Origin: Mycolicibacter sinensis
GTDB lineage: Bacteria > Actinomycetota > Actinomycetes > Mycobacteriales > Mycobacteriaceae
Length of the DNA: 64,000 nucleotides
Direction of reading: 5' to 3'
Assembly (NCBI RefSeq): GCF_001667945.1
Contig: NZ_LZJK01000151.1
Coordinates: 1-64,000 of the forward strand
This document shows positions 32,283 to 40,311 of the stretch, piece after piece (positions within the stretch are counted from its first letter, which is position 1; each line of letters begins with the position of its first letter). The notes beneath the pieces were generated by a model. The model was not told the DNA's origin and did no database searches. It worked only from the letters and a program-made list of their open reading frames with translations. The translations under genes and the position numbers were made by a program.

Positions 32283-34358
32283 GTGTGGGACCGCATCGCC
32301 GCCCTAGTCACGCGCCGTCGTTCGTGGCTGGTGGCAGTTGCGGTCGTCGTCGCCGCGGCAGCGCTGATGGCGCCGGGTGGTCACACCTCCGATGCCACCG
32401 CATCGCCCGCGCTGCTGCCGGAGTCCGCGGAGTCCGCGGCAGCCGCCGCGGCGCAGCGCGGGTTCCCCGGTGGTGATCGAGCGACGGCGATCCTGGTCGT
32501 CACCCGCCGCGACGGCTCGGCTTTGACGGCGGCCGATCTGGCCGCGGTCGCGCAGGCACACGAGCGGATGCAGCAGGTGCCGCAGGCGCTACCCGGCCCG
32601 CCGGCTCCGGCAGCGGTCTCCGCCGATGCCCGGGCGGCGATCGCCACCGCGCAGGTGAGCACCGCACTGTCCGGATTCGAGCTGCGTGACGCCGTGCAGG
32701 CCCTGCGGTCGGCGGTCACCAATGGCTTGCCCGGCCCGCTCACCGCGCACGTCACCGGTGGGCCGGCGTTCGGCGCCGATATCGCCGATGCCTTCTCCGG
32801 GGCCAACATCACCTTGCTGGTGGTGACGGCGCTGGTGGTCGCCCTGCTGTTGATCGTCACCTACCGCTCACCGGTGTTGTGGCTGCTGCCGCTGCTGGTT
32901 ATCGCGTTCGCCGACCGGGCGGCCACCGTGCTGGGCGGGCTGATCGCCGGCGCGACCGGGGTCACCGTCGACGGCTCGACGGCGGGGATCACCAGCGTGC
33001 TGGTGTTCGGCGCCGGCACCAATTACGCACTGCTGCTGATCTCCCGTTACCGAGAGGAGCTGCGCCGTTGCGCAGAGCATCGCATCGCTCTGCGCGCCGC
33101 GGTGCGCGCCGCCGGCCCGGCGATTGTGGCCAGCAATGCCACCGTGGTGCTGGCTTTGCTGACTCTGATCGCCGCGAGCATTCCGAGCACCCGCAGCCTG
33201 GGGGTCTGTGCAGCCAGCGGGCTGGTGGTGGCGGCGGTGTTCGTGCTGCTGGTTCTGCCCCCGCTGTTGGCGGCGTGCGGGCGAAACGTCTTCTGGCCCT
33301 ACATTCCCCATATCGGCGACGATTCCACGGGCACCCGCTGGCGCCGGGTCGCCGATGCGGTGGGCCGCCGGCCGGTGCCGATCTGTGCGATCGCGGTGGT
33401 GGTGCTGGCGCTGTCGGCAGCCGGGCTGCTCGGCACCCGGGTCGGCCTTTCGCAAACCGAGCAGTTCCGGGTTCGGGCCGACTCGGTGACAGGCTTTCAG
33501 ACCCTGGCCGAGCACTTCCCCGGCGGGGCGTCCGACCCTACCATCGTCATCGGCTCCAGCGCCCGGACAGCGCAGCTGCGCGACGCCATCACGCGGGTCC
33601 CCGGGGTGACGTCGGCGACTCCCACCGGCCTGTCGCCGGCCGGCTTGACCCGGTGGTCGGTCGTGATCGGCGCCGCCCCGTCGACCACCGAGGCGTTCGG
33701 TACCGTTGCCGCACTGCGGGATTCGGTTCACGCCGCCGACCCCGATGCGCTGGTGGGCGGCGCCGACGCTCAGGCGCTGGACATCAGCGATGCCGCCGAC
33801 CGCGACCGCCGGGTGCTCATCCCAGCGATCCTGGCGGTGGTGCTGGTCGTGCTCTGCGTGCTGTTGCGCGCTGCGCTGGCCCCGCCGGTGCTGGTCGCCG
33901 CAACGGTGCTCAGCGCGCTGGCCGCACTCGGCCTGGGCGGCTGGGCCAGCATCCACCTGTTCGGATTCCCGGCACTGGACAACAGCACACCGCTGTTCGC
34001 GTTCCTGTTCCTGGTCGCGCTCGGGGTGGACTACACCATCTTCCTGGTGACCCGTGCTCGCGAGGAGAGCGCCGAGCGCGGCACCCGCGACGGCATGGTG
34101 GCCGCGGTCGCCGCCACCGGCGGCGTGATCACCAGCGCTGGAATCGTTCTGGCGGCGGTGTTCTGCGTGCTCGGTGTGCTGCCGCTGATCGTGCTGACCC
34201 AGTTGGGCATCATCGTCGGGCTCGGGATCCTGCTGGACACGTTCGTGGTGCGCACCCTGGTCATCCCGGCGTTGTTCACCCTGATCGGCGACCGGATCTG
34301 GTGGCCGTCCAACACCGCGGACACCCGCTCGTCCGACGACCTAGTCGCAGGCCGCTAA
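32283..34358 (+). CDS. MMPL-family RND transporter
   Basis: 691 residues from GTG 32283; earlier starts would lie inside the GT4 gene. Two repeats each have one helix, a porter domain and a five-helix cluster. The hallmark helix motifs are VLVFGAGTNYALLLISRYRE in the first half and LVALGVDYTIFLVTRAREES in the second; the aspartate in GVDYT is the usual proton relay, and its first-half partner here is asparagine (GTNY). It is short compared with lipid-exporting MmpL proteins (over 900 residues) and has no MmpS partner, closer to the YdfJ type. Spacing of 8 nt suggests cotranscription with the MGLP genes. Substrate unknown. Confidence 0.88.
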   Translation: MWDRIAALVTRRRSWLVAVAVVVAAAALMAPGGHTSDATASPALLPESAESAAAAAAQRGFPGGDRATAILVVTRRDGSALTAADLAAVAQAHERMQQVPQALPGPPAPAAVSADARAAIATAQVSTALSGFELRDAVQALRSAVTNGLPGPLTAHVTGGPAFGADIADAFSGANITLLVVTALVVALLLIVTYRSPVLWLLPLLVIAFADRAATVLGGLIAGATGVTVDGSTAGITSVLVFGAGTNYALLLISRYREELRRCAEHRIALRAAVRAAGPAIVASNATVVLALLTLIAASIPSTRSLGVCAASGLVVAAVFVLLVLPPLLAACGRNVFWPYIPHIGDDSTGTRWRRVADAVGRRPVPICAIAVVVLALSAAGLLGTRVGLSQTEQFRVRADSVTGFQTLAEHFPGGASDPTIVIGSSARTAQLRDAITRVPGVTSATPTGLSPAGLTRWSVVIGAAPSTTEAFGTVAALRDSVHAADPDALVGGADAQALDISDAADRDRRVLIPAILAVVLVVLCVLLRAALAPPVLVAATVLSALAALGLGGWASIHLFGFPALDNSTPLFAFLFLVALGVDYTIFLVTRAREESAERGTRDGMVAAVAATGGVITSAGIVLAAVFCVLGVLPLIVLTQLGIIVGLGILLDTFVVRTLVIPALFTLIGDRIWWPSNTADTRSSDDLVAGR

Positions 34359-34678
34359 CGGCTTGTCGCAGCGGCGATTCCGATATCGATCCATTCGCCG
34401 AGCCGACGCCGGGTACGCACGTGCTCGGCGCCGACGTGCACCCAGCCGCGCATGGTCCGCCCTCCCATCGCCATGGGCTGCGCGGCGGTGGTCCGCACAA
34501 GCTGGTCGGCGCGGTCGGCACCGGCCCGGACCAGCAGGCCGCCCTCGGCGCTGGCGGCGACCGCGATTCTGCCGTAGACGAGGAACGCCAGCCCACCGAA
34601 CATCGCCTTTTCCAGCACCGGTGGGCCATCGGCGAACTGCTCCCGCACGCGGGCCGCCAACTGCGCGTCGTAAGCCAC
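34355..34678 (-). CDS. TfoX N-terminal-domain protein
   Basis: 107 residues from GTG 34678 (VAYDAQLAARVREQF). The TfoX_N domain is recognised by VLEKAMFGGLAFLVYGRIAV and RTMRGWVHVGAEHVRTRRRL. TfoX domains were named from competence regulation, but most standalone copies, including this one, have no known role. Its start shares one base with the stop (TAGTG) of the dehalogenase-like gene, so the two are coupled. Convergent with the MMPL gene, 4-nt overlap. Confidence 0.85.
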   Translation of the reverse strand: MAYDAQLAARVREQFADGPPVLEKAMFGGLAFLVYGRIAVAASAEGGLLVRAGADRADQLVRTTAAQPMAMGGRTMRGWVHVGAEHVRTRRRLGEWIDIGIAAATSR

Positions 34679-35556
34679 TATGACCCCGACGGTGCGTACC
34701 AGCGCCGGATCGCCTCCGCGAACTGCCCGGGGGCATCCGAGGGCACGAAGTGGCCGGCCCCCTTGATAACCACGGTCTGGTGATCCGTCAGCGTCTGCTC
34801 CCACCGCCGTAACTCGTTGTCTCCGAAGGCGAAGTCGGCGTCGCCCCAGACGATCAGCGCCGGCAGCGCCGCGATGGCGGGCAACCCGGATTCGACGCCG
34901 GCGAGAAAAGCGCGGCTGGCGGTGATCTCGCGGGGAAACACCGCCGACCCCTCCCGTCGTGCCCAACTGCCGAGGGCCTTCTGGTAGTGGGCCATCTCCT
35001 CGCCGGTGGGCTTGGTGAGGCGGTGGCCGACAGGGATCATGACGTTGACGAAGAGGTTGAACTGCCGGATCAGCAGGCGTCCGATCGGGCCGCCCATCAC
35101 CTGGGACATGATCTGCACCAGCGGAGCTCCGACCGGCCAGGCCCAGGTGTTGGTCAGCACCAGCCGGTCAAAGACCTCGGGGCGCTGCTGCACGACGGCC
35201 AACCCGATCGGCCCGCCCCAGTCGTGGGCCACCAAGGTGACGCCGCTCAGCGCGAGCGCTTCGACGAACGCGCCGATCACCCGGGAGTGTTCGGCCGGCA
35301 GGTACCGATATCCCGGTGCCGCTGAGGACAGCCCGAATCCGGGGTAGTCCACTGCGATGCAACGGAAGTCCCGCCGTAGCGCTGCGATGACCTCGCGATA
35401 GTCGAATGACCAGGTCGGGTTGCCGTGCAAGAACAGCAGCACCGGCCCCGTTCCCTCATCGACGTAGTGCAGGCGGTGCCCATCGATGTCGATGAATCGG
35501 CTCTCGAACGGGAACAACTCGTCGTCGACCCAGGCGGGCCTCTCCGCGACCCTCAT
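34678..35556 (-). CDS. Alpha/beta hydrolase, haloalkane-dehalogenase-like
   Basis: 292 residues from ATG 35556, which has AGGAGG at seven bases; the frame opens earlier at 35595. Family features: LLFLHGNPTWSFDYR (HGNP, with the halide-site Asn), nucleophile aspartate followed by Trp in LVAHDWGGPIGLAV, acid in VWGDADFAFGDNEL and the histidine in IKGAGHFVPSDAPGQF. Asp rather than Ser as nucleophile, with Asn and Trp, is the haloalkane dehalogenase pattern of subfamily I (carbon-halogen hydrolysis). The natural substrate is unknown. Divergent from an HxlR regulator that probably controls it. Confidence 0.8.
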   Translation of the reverse strand: MRVAERPAWVDDELFPFESRFIDIDGHRLHYVDEGTGPVLLFLHGNPTWSFDYREVIAALRRDFRCIAVDYPGFGLSSAAPGYRYLPAEHSRVIGAFVEALALSGVTLVAHDWGGPIGLAVVQQRPEVFDRLVLTNTWAWPVGAPLVQIMSQVMGGPIGRLLIRQFNLFVNVMIPVGHRLTKPTGEEMAHYQKALGSWARREGSAVFPREITASRAFLAGVESGLPAIAALPALIVWGDADFAFGDNELRRWEQTLTDHQTVVIKGAGHFVPSDAPGQFAEAIRRWYAPSGS

Positions 35557-35575
35557 AGCCACCCTCCTCGTCGAA

Positions 35576-35590
35576 CTTGATATAATCAAG
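35576..35590. promoter_or_regulatory. CTTGAT-ATA-ATCAAG operator with embedded TATAAT
   Basis: A perfect 6-3-6 palindrome lies between the divergent hydrolase and hxlR genes. The plus strand holds the exact hexamer TATAAT at 35581-35586, 32 nt before the hxlR ATG, so a bound regulator would block the promoter. A looser ACTT-N9-AAGT repeat follows at 35593-35609. HxlR as the binding protein is inference from position. Confidence 0.6.
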
Positions 35591-35618
35591 CGCACTTTAG
35601 AATAGCAAGTAGGTGGCG

Positions 35619-36296
35619 ATGAGTCGAGACTACGGTCAGTACTGCGGACTTGCCCGGGCCCTGGATGTGGTGGGTGACCGGTGGAACCTGTTGATCGTGC
35701 GCCAGCTGCTGCTGGGGCCCGCCCGCTACCGCGAGTTGCGCGACGGGCTGTCCGGCATCGCGACGAACCTACTGACCGAGCGCCTGCGTGATCTGCAGAC
35801 CGCCGGTGTGGTCGAGCGGCGGTTGTCCGACGACGGCCGCGCGGTCAGCTACGCGCTCACCGACTGGGGCGCGCAGCTGCGTGAGCCCATCTACGCCCTG
35901 GTCCGCTGGTCGACGCCGTTGATGGTCCGCGGGCCGCAGGGCGACGAGTTCCGTCCCGAGTGGCTGGCACTGGCGCTGCCCGCCTTGTTCGCCGGTCGCA
36001 CGCCTGCGGATCGGTCGACCGTGGGAATCGCCGTGGAGGGCGGAATGGTTCAACTGCGAACCACCGAATCCGGCATCGAGGTCGGTATGCCCGACGGGCG
36101 CGAGCTTGACGCCGTGCTGCACACCGAGGCGCCCGTGGTTCTCGGGCTCGCGGCCGGTGTGTTGTCCCTTGATGACATTGCCGCGCTCGTGCACATCGAC
36201 GGCGACGCATCCGCCCTGCGCAGCTTCTTCGGCGCACCCGCAACGGATCCGTCGGGGTCTACACCGATCCCAGATACCGCACCCGGTCGGCGATAA
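35619..36296 (+). CDS. HxlR-family regulator with C-terminal SCP2-like domain
   Basis: 225 residues from ATG 35619; GTG 35613 is possible. The HxlR winged helix occupies residues 1-100: YCGLARALDVVGDRWNLLIV, LLGPARYRELRDGLSGIATN, LLTERLRDLQTAGVVERRLS and YALTDWGAQLREPIYAL. The C-terminal half (VGIAVEGGMVQLRTTESGIE to the end) resembles the sterol-carrier-like domain found in some HxlR/PadR-type actinobacterial regulators and may bind a lipid-like ligand. Likely controls the divergent dehalogenase-tfoX operon. The last 38 nt overlap the convergent esterase gene. Confidence 0.88.
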   Translation: MSRDYGQYCGLARALDVVGDRWNLLIVRQLLLGPARYRELRDGLSGIATNLLTERLRDLQTAGVVERRLSDDGRAVSYALTDWGAQLREPIYALVRWSTPLMVRGPQGDEFRPEWLALALPALFAGRTPADRSTVGIAVEGGMVQLRTTESGIEVGMPDGRELDAVLHTEAPVVLGLAAGVLSLDDIAALVHIDGDASALRSFFGAPATDPSGSTPIPDTAPGRR

Positions 36297-37203
36297 CCCG
36301 TTGCGACACATCGGCATCGGGGACCAGCAGATCGAACGCATGCGGGCAGCCCGGGTAGACGTGCAACTCGACGGGCACCCCGGCGGCGAGCAACCGGTGC
36401 GCAAAGGAGACGTCTTCTGCGGCGAAGATGTCCAGCCCGCCGACGTCGAGGTAGGCCGGCGGCAGACCGGTCAGGTCATCTGCGCGGGCCGGCGCGGCAT
36501 AGCCGTCGGCGGTGGCGCCGCCCAGCAGCGCGCCCCAGCCGGTGGCATTGTCGTCGTAGCTCCAAGTCAGCAGCCTGCCCGCCGCGTCACCGTCGCGCGT
36601 CCGGTCGTCGAGCATCGGGTAGATCAACAGCTGGGTGGCGATCGCCGGCCCACCCCGGTCCCGGGCCAACAGGCACACCCCGGCGGCCAGTCCCCCGCCG
36701 GCGCTGTCGCCCATCACCGCCAGCCGGGAAGCATCCACGCCCAACTCAGCGGCGTGGCCGGCCAGCCAGCACAGCGCCGCATAGCAGTCCCGAAGCGGAA
36801 TGGGGTGCGGGAATTCCGGGGCGACACGGTAATCGACGACCAGCATCGGCACCCCGGATGCGGCGACGTAGCCGCGGACCGCCGCATCGTAGAGTCCACC
36901 GAGGCGATCCCAGCCCAGGATCATCCCACCGCCGTGCAGGTACAGCGCCGCACTGCCGGGCTGAGCAGCGCCCGCGCGCCGATACCAGCGCAAGCCGAGC
37001 GTGCCGCCCTCGTAACGTAGCGAGAACTCGTGGGCCTCAACGCCGGTGACCGGCGGCCGCGCCGCCAGCACCTGGTTGAACATGTGACCGGCATTGCGGC
37101 GACGGGTCACGACGTCACCGACCGCCGGCGGCGGCGCCTCGGCGGCGCCATCTCGCATCGCCAGCAAGGCCGCGAGCACCTGGGCGTCAGGCGGACCGGC
37201 CAT
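36259..37203 (-). CDS. HSL-family alpha/beta hydrolase (esterase/lipase)
   Basis: 314 residues. The hormone-sensitive-lipase pattern is clear: oxyanion motif ALYLHGGGMILGWDRLGG, nucleophile in LAVMGDSAGGGLAAGV, aspartate in LDVGGLDIFAAEDVSFA and histidine in YPGCPHAFDL. These enzymes hydrolyse short acyl esters; the natural substrate is unknown. Its 3' end overlaps hxlR by 38 nt on the opposite strand. The start at 37203 is 72 nt from the divergent luciferase-like gene. Confidence 0.9.
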   Translation of the reverse strand: MAGPPDAQVLAALLAMRDGAAEAPPPAVGDVVTRRRNAGHMFNQVLAARPPVTGVEAHEFSLRYEGGTLGLRWYRRAGAAQPGSAALYLHGGGMILGWDRLGGLYDAAVRGYVAASGVPMLVVDYRVAPEFPHPIPLRDCYAALCWLAGHAAELGVDASRLAVMGDSAGGGLAAGVCLLARDRGGPAIATQLLIYPMLDDRTRDGDAAGRLLTWSYDDNATGWGALLGGATADGYAAPARADDLTGLPPAYLDVGGLDIFAAEDVSFAHRLLAAGVPVELHVYPGCPHAFDLLVPDADVSQRVIADRVRYLGSV

Positions 37204-37275
37204 CGGCGCTCCCTAGCAATCGGTTGACGGTATCGTCCGCTACGGTAACGCCGGAGGAGGTGACCGGTCAGTTCT

Positions 37276-38253
37276 ATGCCGCTACTGAGCGCCCTGCGCC
37301 TGAACATGACGAATGTCCCCGGCGCCGGGCATTCCGGGCGCTACCGGGCCGCGCTGGAGATGGCGTCCTACGCCGATGCCCGCGGGGTGACCGCGATCGG
37401 TTGCGAAGAACATCATCTCGCCGCCACCGGATGGTTGCCGGCCCCATTGCTGATGGCCGCAGCCGTCGCCGGATGCACGACAACCGCCCGCATCAGCGTG
37501 GGTGCGCTGCTGGTGCCGCTCTACGACCCGGTGCGTCTGGCCGAAGACATCGCCGTCCTCGATCAGCTGTCCGCCGGGCGAGTCAGCTTCGTGGCCGGGA
37601 TCGGTTACCGCCCAGAGGAATACCATGCCCTCGGCAAGGACTTCCGCCGGCGTGGGCGGCTGATGGACGAATCCCTGGCCGTGCTGCTGCAGGCCTGGGG
37701 CGACGAACCGTTCGAGTTCAACGGCCAGAAGGTGAATGTCACGCCCAAGCCGTACACCACACCGCATCCGCTGTTGCTCATCGGCGGTATGAGCGTCGCG
37801 GCGGCGCGGCGGGCGGCTCGATTCGGGTTGCCGTTCTCGCCGCCGATGCCGATGCCCGACATCGAAGCGGTCTATCTGGCCGAGCTGGCCGCCCACGGCA
37901 AGCACGGGTTCGTGTTCAGTCCCGAAAACGGCAACACCGTCACGCATCTCAGCGACGATCCGGACAAGGCCTGGGCCTGCTGCGGTGACTACTTCCTGCA
38001 CGAGGCCCGCGAATACAGCTCATGGGCCGTGCCGGAAGTGGCGCGCCCCAACGAAACTGCGGTGGGCAGCGTGGCTGAGCTGCGCCGGGCCGGCACGGTG
38101 GAGGTGCTGACCCCCGAAGAGCTCATCGCGCAGTGCCGCGCCGGACGCACCAGCGTGACGCTGCATCCGCTGATCGGCGGCCTGCCGCTCGACGACGGGT
38201 GGGAGAGCCTGCGGCTGCTGGTCGAGCGGGTGTTGCCGGAGCTGGGATCCTGA
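37276..38253 (+). CDS. Luciferase-like (LLM) flavin-dependent monooxygenase
   Basis: 325 residues with the bacterial-luciferase barrel pattern: ALEMASYADARGVTAIGCEE followed by HHL, ARISVGALLVPLYDPVRLAE, DIAVLDQLSAGRVSFVAGIG and HPLLLIGGMSVAAARRAARF. Members use FMNH2 or F420; the sequence alone does not decide. The ATG at 37276 follows a strong AGGAGGTGA whose core ends 15 nt upstream, an unusually long spacing with the palindrome TGACCGGTCA (37261-37270) in between; the frame has a stop at 37261, so no earlier start is possible. Convergent with the next gene, 4 nt apart. Confidence 0.88.
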   Translation: MPLLSALRLNMTNVPGAGHSGRYRAALEMASYADARGVTAIGCEEHHLAATGWLPAPLLMAAAVAGCTTTARISVGALLVPLYDPVRLAEDIAVLDQLSAGRVSFVAGIGYRPEEYHALGKDFRRRGRLMDESLAVLLQAWGDEPFEFNGQKVNVTPKPYTTPHPLLLIGGMSVAAARRAARFGLPFSPPMPMPDIEAVYLAELAAHGKHGFVFSPENGNTVTHLSDDPDKAWACCGDYFLHEAREYSSWAVPEVARPNETAVGSVAELRRAGTVEVLTPEELIAQCRAGRTSVTLHPLIGGLPLDDGWESLRLLVERVLPELGS

Positions 38254-38257
38254 CGTC

Positions 38258-40276
38258 TCACGCCTGGACCGCGGCCGCGGCGACCATTCGGTCGGCGCCC
38301 CAGCTGCGCTGCAGGTATCCGAGCACCCGGTCCAGCTCGGCCTGGGGCACCGCTGCCCGCTCGCCCGGTTCCAGCGGATCGAAGTGGAAGATGTAGAGCC
38401 GCGACGCGAACTGCTCGAACGGCAGCGACGCCTCGCCGAAGCGTTCAGCATGTCCGGCGGTGCTCACCACCACCTCGTCGCCCCAGTCCTGCCCGCTGTC
38501 GTTGTTGGGGTTGTAGAAGTAGACCCGCATGGTGCCCTCGGGGTCCAAGCTCACCCGCAGCACGGTGATCGCATGCCAGCCGACGAAGCGGGCGGCGCTG
38601 TCGGTCACCGCGATGCCGGCCGGCTGCGGGTGGATGAGCGGTTGATTGCCGTTGTAGAACGGGTGGTAGGCGGCGTAGAAGTGTCGCAGGAACCCTTCCA
38701 GGTCGACCAGATTGCCGGTCTCGACATCGACATTGATGCGGAAGCCGCGCCCGGACCACCACCCGTGGAACTCCGGATTGACCCATCGGTGCGGGTCGCC
38801 GTCGCGGCCGACACACCGCCGGAACATCTCGGCATAGATGCGGTCCAGATGCGGCACCACCAGCAATGACACCGGGTCCAGGTCGAGGGGATGGTGGGCG
38901 GCCACCCCGGCTTCGGTGTCCTTCGACGAGATCGGCTGCCCCTCGAAGTGCATGACGATCTCGTCGTCACGCGCGGCCCAGGCGATCGTCTGCAGCAGAT
39001 AGTCGGGGTCGTTGTAGGACCACATCGACAATGCACGCGCCGCCTGGCAGGTCGGGTTGTCGCCCTGCCCGACCCCGAGCGGCAGCCCGAGCATCGACAA
39101 CGTCCCGGCCAGCAGCCAGGTATGGGGGTCTTGCGCCGCCCCGAACACCTGGGTGATCCGCTCGCGGGACTGCTTGGACAGCGGCAACGCCAATTGACGC
39201 CACAGCGACGGCGCGACCGGCGGCTGGTAGAGGATGCCGCGCTCGAGCAGCAGCGCCAGCCCGTAGATGCATTGGGCCGTCTCGACGTGCACCGCGGCCG
39301 CGATCAGGCTGTGCACCAGATCGTGAAAGCACAGCAGGCTGTCGCGCCCGGTGCTAGACAGGCCCAGCGCCTCGCCGATCAGGTAGTCGCTTTTCTCGAG
39401 CAGGAACCGCAGCAGCACCGCGTGATAGGGCGACACCAGCCCGGTGTCGTGCATCGACCGCGCGAAGCCGGCCGCCTCGTACTGCAGGGTCGGTTCGTCC
39501 ATCGAGTCCAGCCGGCTGCGATACACCTGCACCCCGGGATCTTCCCGACAGCCATCGGTGGTGCCGTACAGGCTGGTGATCAACCGATCCGTCCCCAGCG
39601 CACCGCTGCCGAGATCAATGCTCGGATCACTGCGCACAATCGCGATCTGGGTGATCATCGCCTTGATCTGGTCGACCTGGATGGGCCGCTGCCGCAGAAT
39701 CCGCCAGATCTCATCGACCAGCCGGTCGAGAACGCCGTCGTACCCGATCTCCTCGACCAGGTACCCGAACAGGTCCCGGGTCAGCCGGGCCATCCGGCCC
39801 TGCAGTTCGCGCTCCGCCTCGGTCGGCGGGGTCAACAGCAGGGACAGGTTGAGCGCCAGCACCTGCGCGAGATGATGACGCGCCTGCTCGGCGGTGATCA
39901 GCGGATGGGGGTACTCGCCGTTGGCCACGGCGAGCAGACGCAGCTCGTTGACCGCCTCCAGCACCACGGTGTCCGGATTCGGGCTGCGCAATGAACCGGT
40001 GGTCAGCACCGGCAACAGCGTGCGCGGCGACGCCCAGTCGGTTCCCCAGAACAGCCCGGCCTCCTCCAGCGCTGCGCTGCGGGCGCGTACCGCCGCGCAA
40101 CCACCCGGTTGCATCAGCACCAGTCGCAGCCCGTCGAGAACACGGCGCAGCCGGTCCGGTTTACCCAGCGCACCGGCCAGCGCCAGCGCGCTGGTGGCAT
40201 CATCGAGCCTGGTCAGGCGAGATTCCAGGGTCGCTAGGTCACCGTTTGCCTGACTCCGCGGTGGATTCCCAGTCAC
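38258..40276 (-). CDS. Unrecognised 672-residue protein with a papain-like Cys-His-Asn pattern
   Basis: I do not recognise this protein. It is soluble, with no signal peptide or membrane helix. Residues 1-400 are mostly helical. The C-terminal third carries an arrangement like clan CA cysteine peptidases or transglutaminases: Q404 and C410 in VGQGDNPTCQAARALSMW, H568 in RFVGWHAITVLRVSLDPEG, and N589-D593 in VYFYNPNNDSGQDWGDEV. A helical segment HDLVHSLIAAAVHVETAQC lies near 318. The GTG start at 40276 is 35 nt downstream of the ATP-grasp gene, so the two form an operon. A peptide- or amide-processing role paired with the ligase is inference; inactive or structural alternatives remain. Confidence 0.55.
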   Translation of the reverse strand: MTGNPPRSQANGDLATLESRLTRLDDATSALALAGALGKPDRLRRVLDGLRLVLMQPGGCAAVRARSAALEEAGLFWGTDWASPRTLLPVLTTGSLRSPNPDTVVLEAVNELRLLAVANGEYPHPLITAEQARHHLAQVLALNLSLLLTPPTEAERELQGRMARLTRDLFGYLVEEIGYDGVLDRLVDEIWRILRQRPIQVDQIKAMITQIAIVRSDPSIDLGSGALGTDRLITSLYGTTDGCREDPGVQVYRSRLDSMDEPTLQYEAAGFARSMHDTGLVSPYHAVLLRFLLEKSDYLIGEALGLSSTGRDSLLCFHDLVHSLIAAAVHVETAQCIYGLALLLERGILYQPPVAPSLWRQLALPLSKQSRERITQVFGAAQDPHTWLLAGTLSMLGLPLGVGQGDNPTCQAARALSMWSYNDPDYLLQTIAWAARDDEIVMHFEGQPISSKDTEAGVAAHHPLDLDPVSLLVVPHLDRIYAEMFRRCVGRDGDPHRWVNPEFHGWWSGRGFRINVDVETGNLVDLEGFLRHFYAAYHPFYNGNQPLIHPQPAGIAVTDSAARFVGWHAITVLRVSLDPEGTMRVYFYNPNNDSGQDWGDEVVVSTAGHAERFGEASLPFEQFASRLYIFHFDPLEPGERAAVPQAELDRVLGYLQRSWGADRMVAAAAVQA

Positions 40277-40311
40277 CTCAACGGGTTCCTCACGTGCGTG
40301 CCGCCGCCACC

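Noticed and set aside
34355..34678. TfoX-like protein as a competence regulator
   Set aside because: Only the N-terminal TfoX domain is present and no competence genes are in the window; function left open.
35576..35590. CTTGATATAATCAAG as a phage attachment core
   Set aside because: No second copy, integrase or tRNA gene was seen; position between divergent genes fits an operator.
37224..37988. Alternative plus-strand frame starting TVSSATVTPEEVTG
   Set aside because: It overlaps the LLM monooxygenase in another frame and turns arginine-rich after 30 residues.
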